In this document: positions 8,841-15,974 of the stretch, piece by piece
Layout of the letters: each line of letters starts with the position of its first letter
How positions within the stretch are numbered: the first letter of the stretch is position 1
Assembly (NCBI RefSeq): GCF_016642265.1
Contig: NZ_MRXX01000003.1
Location: forward strand, 158,242-197,071
Source of the DNA: Streptococcus lactarius
GTDB lineage: Bacteria > Bacillota > Bacilli > Lactobacillales > Streptococcaceae
Length of the DNA: 38,830 nt
Direction: 5' to 3'
The notes under the pieces: model-generated
The model's input: the letters and a program-made list of their open reading frames with translations, nothing else
Database searches by the model: none
What the model was told of the DNA's origin: nothing
Program-made: the position numbers and the translations under genes

Positions 8841-9067
8841 TCTCGTATCTAAAATACACTGAAAAAATAGGAAGTATCTAAACACCTGCCCTCCTCTCCA
8901 AAGAAGGGGCAGTGTGAGTAGTTTCATCGACTGTACAAAATCTTCTTGGAAATAGTAGGAGTAGATTTAATAGTACTGAGTGGTTTCTAAATCAGTTAGA
9001 ACTTAGAATAAATCGTTGAATGAATAGAAGGATCCTATTTCTTTATTACAGAAATATTTTAGATACT
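8808..9067 (-). ncRNA. Candidate structured small RNA, about 260 nt, antisense-oriented between corA and cshA
   Basis: This interval has all three parts of an independent RNA gene on the minus strand. The promoter is TTGCGT (9097-9102), a 17-bp spacer and TATAAT (9074-9079), giving a start near 9067. The predicted 5' end (9055-9066) pairs perfectly over 12 bp with 8845-8856 near the 3' end. A second long-range stem of 11 bp with one G-U joins 9033-9043 to 8862-8872. The body ends in an intrinsic terminator (stem 8817-8826 with 8831-8840, then 11 U). No convincing open frame is present. The closing-stem layout and the 5' end at its base recall 6S RNA, but I could not recognise conserved 6S sequence. 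Confidence 0.65.
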
Positions 9068-9073
9068 AATTGT

Positions 9074-9102
9074 ATTATACATATTTATTTGTAAAAACGC
9101 AA
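9074..9102 (-). promoter_or_regulatory. Strong minus-strand promoter of the small RNA candidate
   Basis: Reading on the minus strand: TTGCGT at 9102-9097, a 17-nt spacer and a perfect TATAAT at 9079-9074. No gene in the sense direction follows within 1 kb, because corA is encoded on the other strand. Confidence 0.7.
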
Positions 9103-9294
9103 GGTAGGACCTGCCAAAAAATAAAAGTTTTTACAAAGAAATTATAGTTTAAAATAAAAAGCTTTTTTGAAAAATAGTCCGTAAAATAGCGATTCTAAAT
9201 CGGTATCATTTAGCCAGCCTTCGCACTTTCAACTAGCAAAGATTGGTCAAACGATAAAAATGTTTTCGTTTGACTATCTTTTGTATCTGCATTG

Positions 9295-9303
9295 TGTTAT
9301 ACT
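9295..9303 (+). promoter_or_regulatory. Extended -10 promoter of cshA
   Basis: TGTTATACT is an extended -10 element (TGn followed by TATACT at 9298-9303). The predicted start near 9310 leaves an untranslated leader of about 260 nt. A TTGACT at 9270-9275 is too far upstream (22 bp) for a standard -35. Confidence 0.55.
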
Positions 9304-9309
9304 AGATAA

Positions 9310-9573
9310 GTTGTAAACTTGTATGAGAAAAACCTAGGGAAGAACTTTTTGTATGCAGGATGGGAATCACCTGAAACTCTAGCATAGAGGTTGGTCGGGC
9401 AATCGTTATCTGCATCCAGTTTTTCGCTAATTAAAATCCTAGCAAAGTTGGATTTTGTTCAAATGAGTGTTACGACAGCAAACCAAGGAAGGCGACTTCC
9501 TGAGCCATCAATGCAATGCATTGAACGAAGTGTGATAAAGTGGCTTCGCACCACTTTTAGAAAGAAGAAACAA
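9310..9573 (+). promoter_or_regulatory. Long structured 5' leader of cshA
   Basis: About 260 nt lie between the predicted start and the TTG start codon. Visible hairpins are AAAATCC/GGATTTT near 9435-9460, GGAAG-GCGA-CTTCC (9487-9500, a GNRA tetraloop) and AAAGTGG/CCACTTT (9537-9543 with 9551-9557), the last ending 16 nt before the start codon. Long leaders that sense temperature or helicase level are known for cold-shock and DEAD-box genes; a regulatory role here is inference. Confidence 0.5.
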
Positions 9574-11145
9574 TTGAAATTCAACGAATTTAACCTCTCT
9601 GCTTCCTTATTAGCAGAAATTGAAAAAGCTGGCTTTGTAGAAGCGAGCCCCATCCAAGAACAAACTATTCCTTTGGCCCTTGAGGGAAAAGACGTCATCG
9701 GTCAAGCGCAAACAGGGACGGGTAAAACTGCGGCTTTCGGTCTTCCAACTTTGGAGAAGATTGATGTGGATAATACCGTTATCCAAGCCCTTGTCATTGC
9801 GCCAACGCGTGAATTGGCAGTTCAGAGTCAGGAAGAATTGTTCCGCTTTGGACGTAGTAAGGGTGTCAAAGTCCGTTCTGTCTATGGTGGGTCCAGCATT
9901 GAAAAGCAAATTAAAGCTTTGAAGTCAGGCGCTCACATCGTTGTGGGAACACCTGGACGCTTACTGGATTTGATCAAGCGTAAGGCTTTGAAACTCAATC
10001 ATATTGAAACCTTGATCCTGGATGAAGCAGATGAAATGCTTAACATGGGCTTTTTAGAGGATATCGAAGCTATTATTAGCCGTGTTCCTGAGGAACGTCA
10101 AACCTTGCTCTTTTCAGCTACCATGCCGGATGCCATTAAACGGATCGGTGTCCAGTTTATGAAAGAGCCTGAGCACGTCAAGATTGCTGCTAAAGAATTG
10201 ACGACAGAATTAGTAGATCAGTACTATATCCGTGTCAAAGAAGGTGAGAAGTTTGACACCATGACCCGTCTCATGGATGTGGAACAGCCTGAACTAGCCA
10301 TCGTCTTTGGTCGGACCAAGCGCCGTGTCGATGAGTTGACGCGTGGTCTCAAGATCCGTGGTTTCCGAGCAGAAGGAATTCATGGAGATTTGGATCAAAA
10401 CAAACGCCTGCGTGTCCTTCGCGATTTCAAAAATGGGAATCTGGATGTTCTTGTAGCTACGGATGTAGCAGCGCGTGGCTTGGACATTTCAGGTGTGACG
10501 CATGTCTACAACTACGATATTCCACAAGATCCAGAAAGTTATGTTCACCGGATTGGTCGTACAGGTCGTGCTGGGAAATCAGGACAGTCCATTACCTTTG
10601 TCGCACCTAATGAAATGGGCTATCTCCAAATTATTGAAAACCTCACCAAAAAGCGGATGAAGGGGATGAAACCTGCGACAGCAGAAGAAGCCTTCCAAGC
10701 GAAAAAACATGTGGCGTTGAAGAAAATTGAACGTGACTTTGAGGATGAAAGCATCCGGACCAACTTTGAGAAGTTTGGCAAAGATGCTCGCAAACTGGCA
10801 GCAGAATTTACTCCGGAAGAATTGGCGATGTATATTTTGAGCTTAACTGTTCAAGATCCAGATAGCCTTCCAGAAGTGGAAATTGCGCGTGAAAAACCAT
10901 TGCCATTTAAACCATCTTCTGGTGGATTTAGTGGAAAAGGCAAAGGTGGTCGTGGAAATGGCTACCGTGGAGACCAACGCCGTGATCGAAACCGTAGAGA
11001 AGACCGAGATGGTGGACGCCGTGATTTCAAACGGAAGTCCAATAAAAATAGCCGAGACTTTGAAGGAAAAGGAAACAAACGCCCACATCGTACTTCAAAT
11101 GAAAAGAAAAACGGCTTTGTCATCCGAAATAAAGGGGATAAATAA
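9574..11145 (+). CDS. cshA: DEAD-box ATP-dependent RNA helicase CshA
   Basis: I start at TTG 9574, giving 523 aa beginning KFNEFNLSASLL after the initiator, which matches the conserved N-terminus of the streptococcal protein. The frame is open a further 61 codons upstream, but that part is the leader. Motifs: Q motif at about residues 21-33, Walker A AQTGTGKT (45-52), PTRELA, DEAD (150-153), SAT (181-183) and HRIGRTGRAG. The C-terminal 75 residues are Gly/Arg/Lys rich and probably bind RNA. CshA acts in mRNA turnover and ribosome assembly with the degradosome. There is only a weak purine-rich ribosome site (AGAAAGAAG), which with TTG suggests tight control of translation. Confidence 0.93.
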   Translation: MKFNEFNLSASLLAEIEKAGFVEASPIQEQTIPLALEGKDVIGQAQTGTGKTAAFGLPTLEKIDVDNTVIQALVIAPTRELAVQSQEELFRFGRSKGVKVRSVYGGSSIEKQIKALKSGAHIVVGTPGRLLDLIKRKALKLNHIETLILDEADEMLNMGFLEDIEAIISRVPEERQTLLFSATMPDAIKRIGVQFMKEPEHVKIAAKELTTELVDQYYIRVKEGEKFDTMTRLMDVEQPELAIVFGRTKRRVDELTRGLKIRGFRAEGIHGDLDQNKRLRVLRDFKNGNLDVLVATDVAARGLDISGVTHVYNYDIPQDPESYVHRIGRTGRAGKSGQSITFVAPNEMGYLQIIENLTKKRMKGMKPATAEEAFQAKKHVALKKIERDFEDESIRTNFEKFGKDARKLAAEFTPEELAMYILSLTVQDPDSLPEVEIAREKPLPFKPSSGGFSGKGKGGRGNGYRGDQRRDRNRREDRDGGRRDFKRKSNKNSRDFEGKGNKRPHRTSNEKKNGFVIRNKGDK

Positions 11146-11152
11146 ATCCTAT

Positions 11153-11184
11153 AAGACGACGGTCGCAGATCGGCCGTCTTTTTT
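11153..11184 (+). terminator. Intrinsic terminator of cshA
   Basis: AAGACG (11153-11158) and CGTCTT (11175-11180) close a GC-rich hairpin followed by a run of T (11179-11184). Confidence 0.8.
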
Positions 11185-11189
11185 AGAAA

Positions 11190-11350
11190 ACAAAAAAATA
11201 CAAGGGTTGAGCAATCGTTCACCCTTGTATATTTATAAGGAGACCAAATGTAGGAGGAATCTTTCGAGAAGTACGGATGCAACCCATGACTTCTTAAAAA
11301 GATCCATTAACAGAAGTTGGGAATTGCTAAAATTAATTATTTCTGTTAAC
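11190..11350 (-). ncRNA. Candidate small RNA, about 160 nt, convergent with cshA
   Basis: A second complete minus-strand RNA gene. The promoter is TTGACA (11380-11385), a 17-bp spacer and TACAAT (11357-11362), giving a start near 11350. The 5' end folds at once: 11341-11349 pairs perfectly over 9 bp with 11307-11315. A nested structure (GGATCTTT with AAAGATTCC, enclosing GAAGT/ACTTC) follows. Then comes a pyrimidine-rich stretch with CCTCCT and TCTCCTT, which could pair with Shine-Dalgarno sequences. The end is a perfect 10-bp terminator hairpin with a 7-U tail. No open frame of note is present. I do not recognise the family. Confidence 0.65.
11192..11230 (-). terminator. Intrinsic terminator of the second small RNA candidate
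   Basis: ATACAAGGGT (11198-11207) pairs perfectly with ACCCTTGTAT (11221-11230). On the minus strand it is followed by a U-tract at 11198-11192. It faces the cshA terminator, so the two convergent transcripts end within 15 nt of each other. Confidence 0.8.
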
Positions 11351-11356
11351 ATATTA

Positions 11357-11385
11357 ATTGTACAATTATTTTTGTGCTTTGTCAA
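11357..11385 (-). promoter_or_regulatory. Strong minus-strand promoter of the second small RNA candidate
   Basis: On the minus strand: consensus TTGACA (11385-11380), a 17-nt spacer and TACAAT (11362-11357). It is among the best promoter matches in the window, and no protein gene follows it in that direction. Confidence 0.75.
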
Positions 11386-11434
11386 CGTTTTTTTGAAATT
11401 TTTTAAAAATCTATAGATTTTAAGAGAAAGTTGT

Positions 11435-11456
11435 CTTGCTTTTCGATCAAAGCAAG
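11435..11456 (+). promoter_or_regulatory. Leader hairpin before the LacX-like gene
   Basis: CTTGCTTT (11435-11442) pairs with AAAGCAAG (11449-11456) just upstream of the AGAAGGGG ribosome site. A 16-bp palindrome, AAAATCTATAGATTTT, lies slightly upstream (about 11406-11421) and could be an operator. The promoter itself is not clear. Confidence 0.4.
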
Positions 11457-11476
11457 CAGGAGAAGGGGATTCTATA

Positions 11477-12370
11477 ATGGATTTTGAGTTAAAAAATGAT
11501 GTTCTTCAACTAAAATGTAGGTCATTTGGAGGAGAACTAAAGTCGATACAAAATAGGGAGGGCCTAGAGTATTTGTGGCAAGGTGAGGCCAAGTATTGGG
11601 CAGGACAGGCTCCTGTTTTATTCCCAATTTGTGGAAATGTGCGAAATGGCCAAGTAAAGTACCATCTAAACAATGGAGAGCAGACAGGGCAGCTACCAAG
11701 ACATGGCTTGATTCGCAAGAGAGAGTTTCAGCTCAAAGAACATACTCCCAATCGTCTGGTTTTTGCGATCACCTCAAACCCAGAAAGTTTGCGAAACTAC
11801 CCTTTTCATTTTCGAGTGGAAATTGCTTATGAATTGAGTGGAAAAGAAGTTAGTACGACTTATCGTGTGCAAAATCTTGAGCTAGATCAAGTCATGCCCT
11901 ATTGTATTGGGGGTCATCCAGCCTTTCGTTGCCCCCTTTTAGCAGATGAAACTTATGACGATTATGAATTGGTATTTGAACAAGAAGAAACTTGCAGTAT
12001 TCCCTTCTTGAATACAGATACTGGTTTGATCAATCGAACGAAGCGTTTGCCATTTTTCAATCAGGACCGGCGCTTACAATTGACACATGAACTCTTTCAA
12101 AAGGATGCCATTATTTTGGATGAGTTAGCCTCAAAATCTGTCCAGCTCATCTCAAAAAAATCCGGTAAGGGCATCGGATTTACATTTTCTGATTTTGATC
12201 ATTTGGTTCTTTGGTCAAGTAGTAATGATGGGCCCTTCATTGCCTTGGAGCCTTGGACAGGGCTACCAACATCAGATGAAGAAGGGGATTTCTTCGAAGA
12301 CAAGAAAGGGGTCATTCTGTTGCGCCCACAAGAACAGCGAACTCACCAATACCGTATGACTTTCTTGTAA
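11477..12370 (+). CDS. Aldose 1-epimerase family protein (LacX-like)
   Basis: A 297-aa cytoplasmic protein of the galactose mutarotase fold. The motifs RHGLIRKREF, GGHPAFRCP and the C-terminal LEPWTGLPTSDE are typical of the LacX branch. These proteins are expected to interconvert alpha and beta anomers of a sugar or sugar phosphate; the substrate is not determined. No galactose or lactose genes are adjacent, so it stands alone here. AGAAGGGG precedes the ATG. A convergent terminator follows. Confidence 0.85.
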   Translation: MDFELKNDVLQLKCRSFGGELKSIQNREGLEYLWQGEAKYWAGQAPVLFPICGNVRNGQVKYHLNNGEQTGQLPRHGLIRKREFQLKEHTPNRLVFAITSNPESLRNYPFHFRVEIAYELSGKEVSTTYRVQNLELDQVMPYCIGGHPAFRCPLLADETYDDYELVFEQEETCSIPFLNTDTGLINRTKRLPFFNQDRRLQLTHELFQKDAIILDELASKSVQLISKKSGKGIGFTFSDFDHLVLWSSSNDGPFIALEPWTGLPTSDEEGDFFEDKKGVILLRPQEQRTHQYRMTFL

Positions 12371-12374
12371 ATGA

Positions 12375-12406
12375 AAAACCGTTGGATCACGAAGTCCGAC
12401 GGTTTT
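12375..12406. terminator. Bidirectional terminator between the LacX-like and GIY-YIG genes
   Basis: AAAACCGT (12375-12382) pairs with ACGGTTTT (12399-12406), with an inner GGA/TCC pair. The A and T ends let it serve both convergent transcripts. It overlaps the last codons of the GIY-YIG gene. Confidence 0.7.
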
Positions 12407-12650
12407 CTTTGATATAGTTTAATTTTGCCTGGCGTGATTTCTTTTTAAAAAGAGCTTCAGCAGACATGGCAGAGGGTTTATCGGGATAGGATTCCTGATA
12501 GAGGAGGGTGACAGGGAGGCGAGCCCGTGTGTACTTGGCCCCCTTTCCAGCATTGTGGGTCTTGACACGTTTTTCAACGTCTGTTGTATAACCTGTGTAG
12601 AGGGAGCCATCCGCACACTCCAGAACATACATATAAGCTTTAGTTTCCAT
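12387..12650 (-). CDS. GIY-YIG nuclease domain protein (UPF0213/YhbQ family)
   Basis: An 87-aa single-domain protein starting at the ATG at 12650 ([10 protein letters not shown]). The GIY-YIG core is visible as [17 protein letters not shown] (residues 8-24), with the conserved Arg and His after it ([20 protein letters not shown]). Members have the GIY-YIG endonuclease fold; their cellular role is not settled. The start lies 11 nt inside the end of the methyltransferase gene, so translation is likely coupled. This methyltransferase and GIY-YIG pair is common in Firmicutes. Confidence 0.9.
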   Translation of the reverse strand: METKAYMYVLECADGSLYTGYTTDVEKRVKTHNAGKGAKYTRARLPVTLLYQESYPDKPSAMSAEALFKKKSRQAKLNYIKENRRTS

Positions 12651-13386
12651 AATAGATCTCATGAATTTCGTCAGTATAGCTGCCATCTTCATTGTGAATA
12701 AAGAGGGGAGGCAGGATCTTTAAACCATCTAGTGAGCCGTCCTTGATCGCTTCAATCAATAACATATTGGCCTCTTTGGTCACTTTTGGATAGACAAACT
12801 GGATCCGCTTAGGGGCAAGATTGTAGCGCTTCATCGTCTCTACAATGTCCAAGAATCGGTCAGGACGATGGACCATTGCTAAGCGACCATTTGATTTGAG
12901 GACCCGTTGGGCCACATGGCAAATCTCATCTAAATTGGTCGTGATCTCATGCCGAGCTAGGAGGTAGTGTTCGCTTTCATTGAGGTTTGAATGTTCATCA
13001 ACTTTGAAATAAGGGGGATTGCAAAGGATAATATCGATCTTACTCCCTTTGATATGTTGGGGAAGATGCTTGAGGTCATCGGTGATCATGGACATTTGTT
13101 GGTCCAAGCCATTGAGGGCAATGGAGCGGGTAGCCATATCTGCTAGACGTTCTTGAATTTCGACACCGATAATCTTTGCATGCGTGCGGGTACTGGCAAA
13201 AAGGCCAACTGCCCCATTTCCCGCGCAGAGGTCTACAATCAAGCCTCGCTTCGGTAATTTTGGAAAGCGAGAGAGCAGGACACTGTCTACCGAGTAACTA
13301 AAAACTTCTCGATTTTGAATGATTTTCACATCACTTGAAAAGAGTTGATTGACGCGCTCGCCGTCTTTTAATTCGATATCTGTCAT
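12640..13386 (-). CDS. Class I SAM-dependent N6-adenine methyltransferase (TrmN6-like)
   Basis: With the start at ATG 13386 ([17 protein letters not shown]) the protein has 248 aa. The SAM-binding motif [11 protein letters not shown] (residues 51-61) and the NPPYF motif (123-127) mark an amino-methyltransferase. The closest named type is TrmN6, which modifies A37 of tRNA1(Val). The frame is open upstream to 13479, but that part is the terminator hairpin of the ATPase gene and is not coding. There is no Shine-Dalgarno; an extended -10 (13393-13401) lies 6 nt upstream, so the mRNA is predicted to be leaderless. Confidence 0.88.
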   Translation of the reverse strand: MTDIELKDGERVNQLFSSDVKIIQNREVFSYSVDSVLLSRFPKLPKRGLIVDLCAGNGAVGLFASTRTHAKIIGVEIQERLADMATRSIALNGLDQQMSMITDDLKHLPQHIKGSKIDIILCNPPYFKVDEHSNLNESEHYLLARHEITTNLDEICHVAQRVLKSNGRLAMVHRPDRFLDIVETMKRYNLAPKRIQFVYPKVTKEANMLLIEAIKDGSLDGLKILPPLFIHNEDGSYTDEIHEIYYGN

Positions 13387-13392
13387 GGCTCT

Positions 13393-13401
13393 ATTATAGC
13401 A
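13393..13401 (-). promoter_or_regulatory. Extended -10 promoter directly before the TrmN6-like gene
   Basis: On the minus strand, TGCTATAAT with its TATAAT ending 6 nt before the ATG. Transcription should start at or within a base of the A of the start codon. Confidence 0.65.
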
Positions 13402-13436
13402 TGAAAAAAGCCTTGGGGAAAGATCGTTAGAACATA

Positions 13437-13467
13437 AAAAGTTGAGAGTTTTGCTCTCAACTTTTTT
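13437..13467. terminator. Terminator of the P-type ATPase gene
   Basis: AAAAAGTTGAGAG and CTCTCAACTTTTT form a perfect stem around a 5-nt loop, with A and T tracts on both sides. It touches the ATPase stop codon and separates that gene from the TrmN6-like gene. Confidence 0.85.
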
Positions 13468-15805
13468 AATCAAATTCATACTTTTGTAGAATGGTTGTCA
13501 GGATAAAGACACCTGTAAAGATGGCCATCAATGCCAGATAAACTGGGAAAGTAGTGGCTGTAAGGAGGGAAATCTCGATCAAGTTTTTCAGGACGACCGC
13601 AGATGCGTAAAATCCAACAACCGAAAAGAGAATGAGAAGAGTGCGCCAAATGTTCAGTGGTAGGCAAGCACGGATAACAGATAGGAAACCGATAGAGCCT
13701 AGTAAGTAATAGGAGACCGTAGACATATCGGCTGCTGACCAACCATGGCCTGCTCCCCAAAGGCGAATGAACAAGACACTAAAGACAACCATCAAGGCGC
13801 TCGGTAGGGCTAATAGAAGGGAACGTCTCAAGAAGTGTTTTTCAACCGGTTTGATATTGCGCTCAAAGGTCAAAACAAACGGTGGGAAACCTTCGACGAA
13901 TTGGTCAATCAAGGTGATTTGAATAGGGATGAATGGGAAGATCAGCAAATAATTGACGTTGAAGAAAAGGGCGCTGGCAATACAGATAATAGCCAAGAGG
14001 AAGGAATAAATGGTCTTGATGAAGAAGATGGGGGCGATTCGTCCAATATTATTCACCACACGACGACCTTCAAAAAGAATTTCTGGAACGTCATTAAAGT
14101 CAGAGTTCAAAAGAACAATGTTTGCAATTTGACGGGTTGCTGGATCTCCTTCAGCCATTACGATGGAGCAGTCTGCTTCGCGAAGAGCGAGGATATCATT
14201 GACTCCATCTCCAGTCATAGCCGTTGTCCGGCCAGCTGCTTTCAAGGTCTGGATGAGTAGTTTCTTTTGGTGAGGGGATACACGTCCAAAGATAGCTGTA
14301 TCTTCTGCTTGATCGACTAATTGATCATCAGCAATTTTTGAACAATCGATGTAGTTCTCATAGTTTTTAAAGCCAGCTTGTTGGGCTATATAAGAAACGG
14401 TTACAGGGTTATCACCGGAGATGATTTTGAGGTCCACACCTTCAGAGCGCAAATACTCAAGAGTATCTGAAGCCCCTTCGCGGATTGGGTCCGTAATTTC
14501 AATAACGGCAATTCCTTCAAGATCCTCTGGCAATGTCAACTCTTGCATACTGATCATTTCTGAACTGTGGGCAAGGACGAGCACCCGTGACCCGCGGGCT
14601 TGTGCTTCGACAACAGCCGTCGGATTTTCGTGAAGAAGCATTTCAGGAGCACCGAGAAAGACGGTTCCAAGATTGGATAAGTGCATGGCACCCCATTTCC
14701 GATCACTCGAAAATGGAATGATGTTTTCAGCAGAATAGGCGTGCTCCAATTCCCCATAAGCTTTACGAATGGCTTGAGCGGTAGGGTTGGTATCTTCACT
14801 ATTTTGCATGTAAGCTGAAAGGATCACCTTGATGGTTTCCTCAGAAAAATGATCGGATAAGCTGTGGAGGGCTTCCACCGTCATCTTACCTTGGGTGATG
14901 GTCCCAGTTTTATCCAGACACAAGGTATCCACACGTGCAAGGGTTTCTACTGAGTACATTTCTTGAACAAGAACCTTGCGCATGCCGAGCTTAATCACCG
15001 CTGTCAGGAGAGAAGTAACGGTCAAAAGGGCGATTCCTTTTGGCAACATTCCCAAGAGAGCAGTGGAAGAATTCACAACGGAATCCTTGATGGGCAGCAT
15101 TTTAATCAACAGAGCTTCAAAGAAGAGAGCAAGACCAAATGGGATGATAATTTTTCCAGTGAAGCTAGAGATTTTCGCCAAGTTATAGAGAATACGCGAA
15201 TTGATGGGCTTCAAGGTTTTGGCTTCCATCATCAGTTTGTTGGCATAGTTGTTTGCCCCAACTCGCTTGACACGGGCATAGACTTGACCACTCGCAATAT
15301 AACTACCAGAAAGCAGTTCAGCTCCGACCTCTTTTAAGACCAGATCACTCTCACCTGTTAGCATCGCTTCGTTGGCTTCAGCAATTCCAGACATGACCTC
15401 GGCATCACTCGGGATTTGTTCCCCAGAAGAAAGTAGGATTAAATCACCAAGGACGAGCTCTTCCGGTGAAATCGCATCTTTCTCCCCGTCTCGAATGACT
15501 GTGACCAGTTCCCGACTCATGAGATTGAGCTTGTCAATCATTCGTTTGGCCCGCATTTCAGTCATGATCCCTGTGATCGCATTAAAGCTAATGACAGCAA
15601 AGAAGACCATATTGCTCCAGGCTTGTACAGCAGCAAGAGCTACAGCAATCACAAAGTTCAAGGTATTAAACAAGGTAAAGACATTGCGCTTAATGATCTG
15701 CCAAGTACTGGTACTGGTATTCGTTGTAAAATTGTTGGTTTGTCCGCGTTCTGTTTTTTTTCGGACATCACTTCGGGTTAACCCCTTCAAATCAATAGTT
15801 TCCAT
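13466..15805 (-). CDS. P-type (E1-E2) cation-transporting ATPase
   Basis: From the ATG at 15805 the protein has 779 aa. Key motifs: TGES (residues 150-153, actuator), the phosphorylation site DKTGT (298-302) and MTGDGVNDILALREAD in the hinge. Membrane helices lie near residues 40-80, 215-275 and in the C-terminal third. The M4 ion site reads MLPKGI (253-258): neither the CPC of heavy-metal pumps nor the PEGLP of calcium pumps, so the ion is uncertain. Related streptococcal pumps have been linked to manganese or calcium efflux. There is no Shine-Dalgarno; the -10 TGATATTAT sits 7 nt before the ATG. The gene is monocistronic, ended by the hairpin at 13437-13467. Confidence 0.9.
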   Translation of the reverse strand: METIDLKGLTRSDVRKKTERGQTNNFTTNTSTSTWQIIKRNVFTLFNTLNFVIAVALAAVQAWSNMVFFAVISFNAITGIMTEMRAKRMIDKLNLMSRELVTVIRDGEKDAISPEELVLGDLILLSSGEQIPSDAEVMSGIAEANEAMLTGESDLVLKEVGAELLSGSYIASGQVYARVKRVGANNYANKLMMEAKTLKPINSRILYNLAKISSFTGKIIIPFGLALFFEALLIKMLPIKDSVVNSSTALLGMLPKGIALLTVTSLLTAVIKLGMRKVLVQEMYSVETLARVDTLCLDKTGTITQGKMTVEALHSLSDHFSEETIKVILSAYMQNSEDTNPTAQAIRKAYGELEHAYSAENIIPFSSDRKWGAMHLSNLGTVFLGAPEMLLHENPTAVVEAQARGSRVLVLAHSSEMISMQELTLPEDLEGIAVIEITDPIREGASDTLEYLRSEGVDLKIISGDNPVTVSYIAQQAGFKNYENYIDCSKIADDQLVDQAEDTAIFGRVSPHQKKLLIQTLKAAGRTTAMTGDGVNDILALREADCSIVMAEGDPATRQIANIVLLNSDFNDVPEILFEGRRVVNNIGRIAPIFFIKTIYSFLLAIICIASALFFNVNYLLIFPFIPIQITLIDQFVEGFPPFVLTFERNIKPVEKHFLRRSLLLALPSALMVVFSVLFIRLWGAGHGWSAADMSTVSYYLLGSIGFLSVIRACLPLNIWRTLLILFSVVGFYASAVVLKNLIEISLLTATTFPVYLALMAIFTGVFILTTILQKYEFD

Positions 15806-15812
15806 AGACAAT

Positions 15813-15821
15813 ATAATATCA
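15813..15821 (-). promoter_or_regulatory. Extended -10 promoter of the P-type ATPase gene
   Basis: On the minus strand, TGATATTAT ends 7 nt before the ATG at 15805. This again predicts a leaderless transcript. An alternative TATATT lies 3 bases closer. Confidence 0.5.
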
Positions 15822-15881
15822 TTTTTTTGAGAAAAAGACTATCTAGAATTGGCCTGCTGAGACTTTTTTCTACAAAAAGGT

Positions 15882-15910
15882 TTGCGGTCAAAATAAGGAT
15901 AGGGTATAAT
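15882..15910 (+). promoter_or_regulatory. Promoter of plsC
   Basis: TTGCGG (15882-15887), a 17-bp spacer and TATAAT (15905-15910). A small hairpin ATATGAT/ATCATAT lies in the leader at about 15923-15941, and GAGGAAC precedes the start codon. Confidence 0.7.
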
Positions 15911-15974
15911 AAGAAAGAATCCATATGATTTTACATCATATATCGTAACAAATGAATGAATTTGAGGAACAACT

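Noticed and set aside
8806..8885. GTG frame in the small RNA candidate preceded by a GGAGG-like sequence
   Set aside because: The frame has no stop before the terminator and reads through it into corA antisense; the purine run is part of the predicted RNA fold.
8806..9067. Assigning the first small RNA firmly as 6S RNA, tmRNA or RNase P RNA
   Set aside because: tmRNA and RNase P signature sequences are absent. The 6S resemblance is only in overall layout, so I leave it unnamed.
9391..9573. In-frame extension of the helicase gene by 61 codons
   Set aside because: It runs through hairpins of the leader, has no domain resemblance, and the conserved N-terminus of CshA begins at the TTG at 9574.
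11235..11260. Short gene on the plus strand with AAGGAG before ATG at 11248
   Set aside because: The ATG is followed at once by a TAG stop; the purine-rich sequence is the complement of the small RNA's pyrimidine stretch.
10883..11416. Plus-strand open frame of 177 codons overlapping the cshA 3' end
   Set aside because: It is an out-of-frame product of the Arg/Gly-rich cshA tail, continuing through two terminators.
13387..13479. N-terminal extension of the TrmN6-like protein by 31 codons
   Set aside because: The extension is the terminator hairpin of the P-type ATPase gene plus the promoter; the family N-terminus starts at 13386.
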